Source of the DNA: Aspidiotus rigidus
Taxonomy: Eukaryota > Arthropoda > Insecta > Hemiptera > Diaspididae
Direction of reading: 5' to 3'
NCBI GenBank assembly: GCA_035079385.1
Contig: JAVHKY010000071.1
Span: 2,358,001-2,422,000, forward strand
Length of the DNA: 64,000 nucleotides
Under the pieces are notes generated by a model. It searched no databases. It worked only from the letters and a program-made list of their open reading frames with translations, and had not been told where the DNA came from. How positions within the stretch are numbered: position 1 is the stretch's first letter; the number at the start of each line of letters is the position of its first letter. Below are positions 63,686 to 64,000 of this stretch, one piece after another. The position numbers were made by a program, and so were the translations under genes.

Positions 63686-63836
63686 CTAATTACATTGTTT
63701 GACCATTAACTTTAATATGGTTGTGAGCTTTTCCTATTCATTGTACAGAATGATGGCGGATTTGTCTCTTGTATATCTCAACAGAAACATTTGTGAAGCG
63801 ATTGAGATTATTGCATTCCTATAAAAATGTTGAAAT

Positions 63837-64000
63837 CACGGTACAATAAAGAGGTATTGACACTTGCCTATGTTCACCACACGGTAGATTATAGAGGTAT
63901 TGACACAATGAAAAATTTCTGTCGCACGAATTGTGTTAATTCATACGGAATTCCGCTACGCTCGCAGCGATCGTTTGAATACCTTCCACACCCCACCTGT
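63837..64000. mobile_element. MITE family B, copies 4 and 5 (nested, cut by window end)
   Basis: A family B start (CACGGTACAATAAAGAGG) at 63837 is interrupted after 43 bp by a second family B start at 63880 (CACGGTAGATTATAGAGG). The second continues to the window edge in the orientation that begins with the CGCACGAATTGTGT arm. Confidence 0.7.

Larger units (their letters stand above)
62039..63783 (+). mobile_element. Gag-only Copia-type LTR element
   Basis: 5' LTR 62039-62214 (176 bp, TGAGATGTGT...CTCAATA) and 3' LTR 63140-63783 (TGAGATGTGT...CTCAACA, interrupted by a MITE). The two LTRs differ by about five substitutions and a 3-bp indel. The primer-binding site is GGGTTATGGGCC directly after the LTR. 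A polypurine tract (GGGAGGGGG) precedes the 3' LTR. Only gag is present. No matching 5-bp target duplication is seen (AATGT versus GAAAC). Confidence 0.85.

Noticed and set aside
1..64000. CRISPR arrays, bacterial operons, rRNA or tRNA genes
   Set aside because: No regularly spaced repeats with unique spacers, no operon-like gene packing and no tRNA or rRNA signature were found; the genes are intron-bearing.

Overview
The window is eukaryotic nuclear DNA, most likely from an insect: spliced genes with GT-AG introns, metazoan-type TAF1, C1QBP/p32 and PRKRIP1 homologues, low GC, and a dense mix of DNA transposons, Helitrons, Penelope-like, non-LTR and Copia elements. The species cannot be named from sequence alone. 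All identifications rest on reading translations and repeat ends by eye; no search was run.

Host genes. (1) A complete TAF1 gene (TFIID subunit) lies on the minus strand, 59545 down to 38671, as 24 exons whose phases all join into one frame of about 1838 residues, from the N-terminal TBP-binding segment through the zinc knuckle and two bromodomains to an acidic C-terminus. (2) A second, 5'-truncated TAF1 copy lies on the plus strand at 4680-11061. It holds only the last seven exons (both bromodomains and the tail), with every splice phase kept and no stop codon in 491 codons, but no recognisable first exon. (3) A C1QBP/p32 gene (minus, 30274 to 23694, 5 exons) encodes a mitochondrial matrix protein. 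(4) PRKRIP1 (plus, 36665-37302, 3 exons) encodes a small spliceosome-associated protein, and converges on the TAF1 3' end.

Mobile DNA fills most of the rest. 1-4.4 kb: degenerate AT-rich repeats and a MULE with a SWIM-type finger remnant. 4.7-11 kb: the TAF1 copy, whose third intron (5715-10004) holds a Helitron, two copies of an R repeat and a decayed R4/Dong-like retrotransposon. 11.7-16.6 kb: hAT-type MITE, second Helitron, several small TIR elements. 18.4-22.8 kb: a P element with an open 840-residue, four-exon THAP transposase and 40-bp terminal inverted repeats, carrying a MITE in its leader. 23.7-30.3 kb: C1QBP with a 5.4-kb TE-filled intron. 30.5-36.4 kb: nested MITEs and foldback elements. 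38.7-59.5 kb: TAF1; its 10.6-kb intron between the two bromodomain exons holds a three-level nest (Merlin inside a Penelope-like element inside a hAT-Buster element), a FLYWCH MULE and a jockey-like remnant. 60-64 kb: foldback repeats and a gag-only Copia-type LTR element with a MITE in its 3' LTR.

The strongest leads are the frame-preserving truncated TAF1 paralogue, the precisely dated Merlin/Penelope/hAT nest with a hammerhead-like motif at the Penelope end, the open P element, and a MITE superfamily with 8-bp target duplications that has repeatedly jumped into other elements here.
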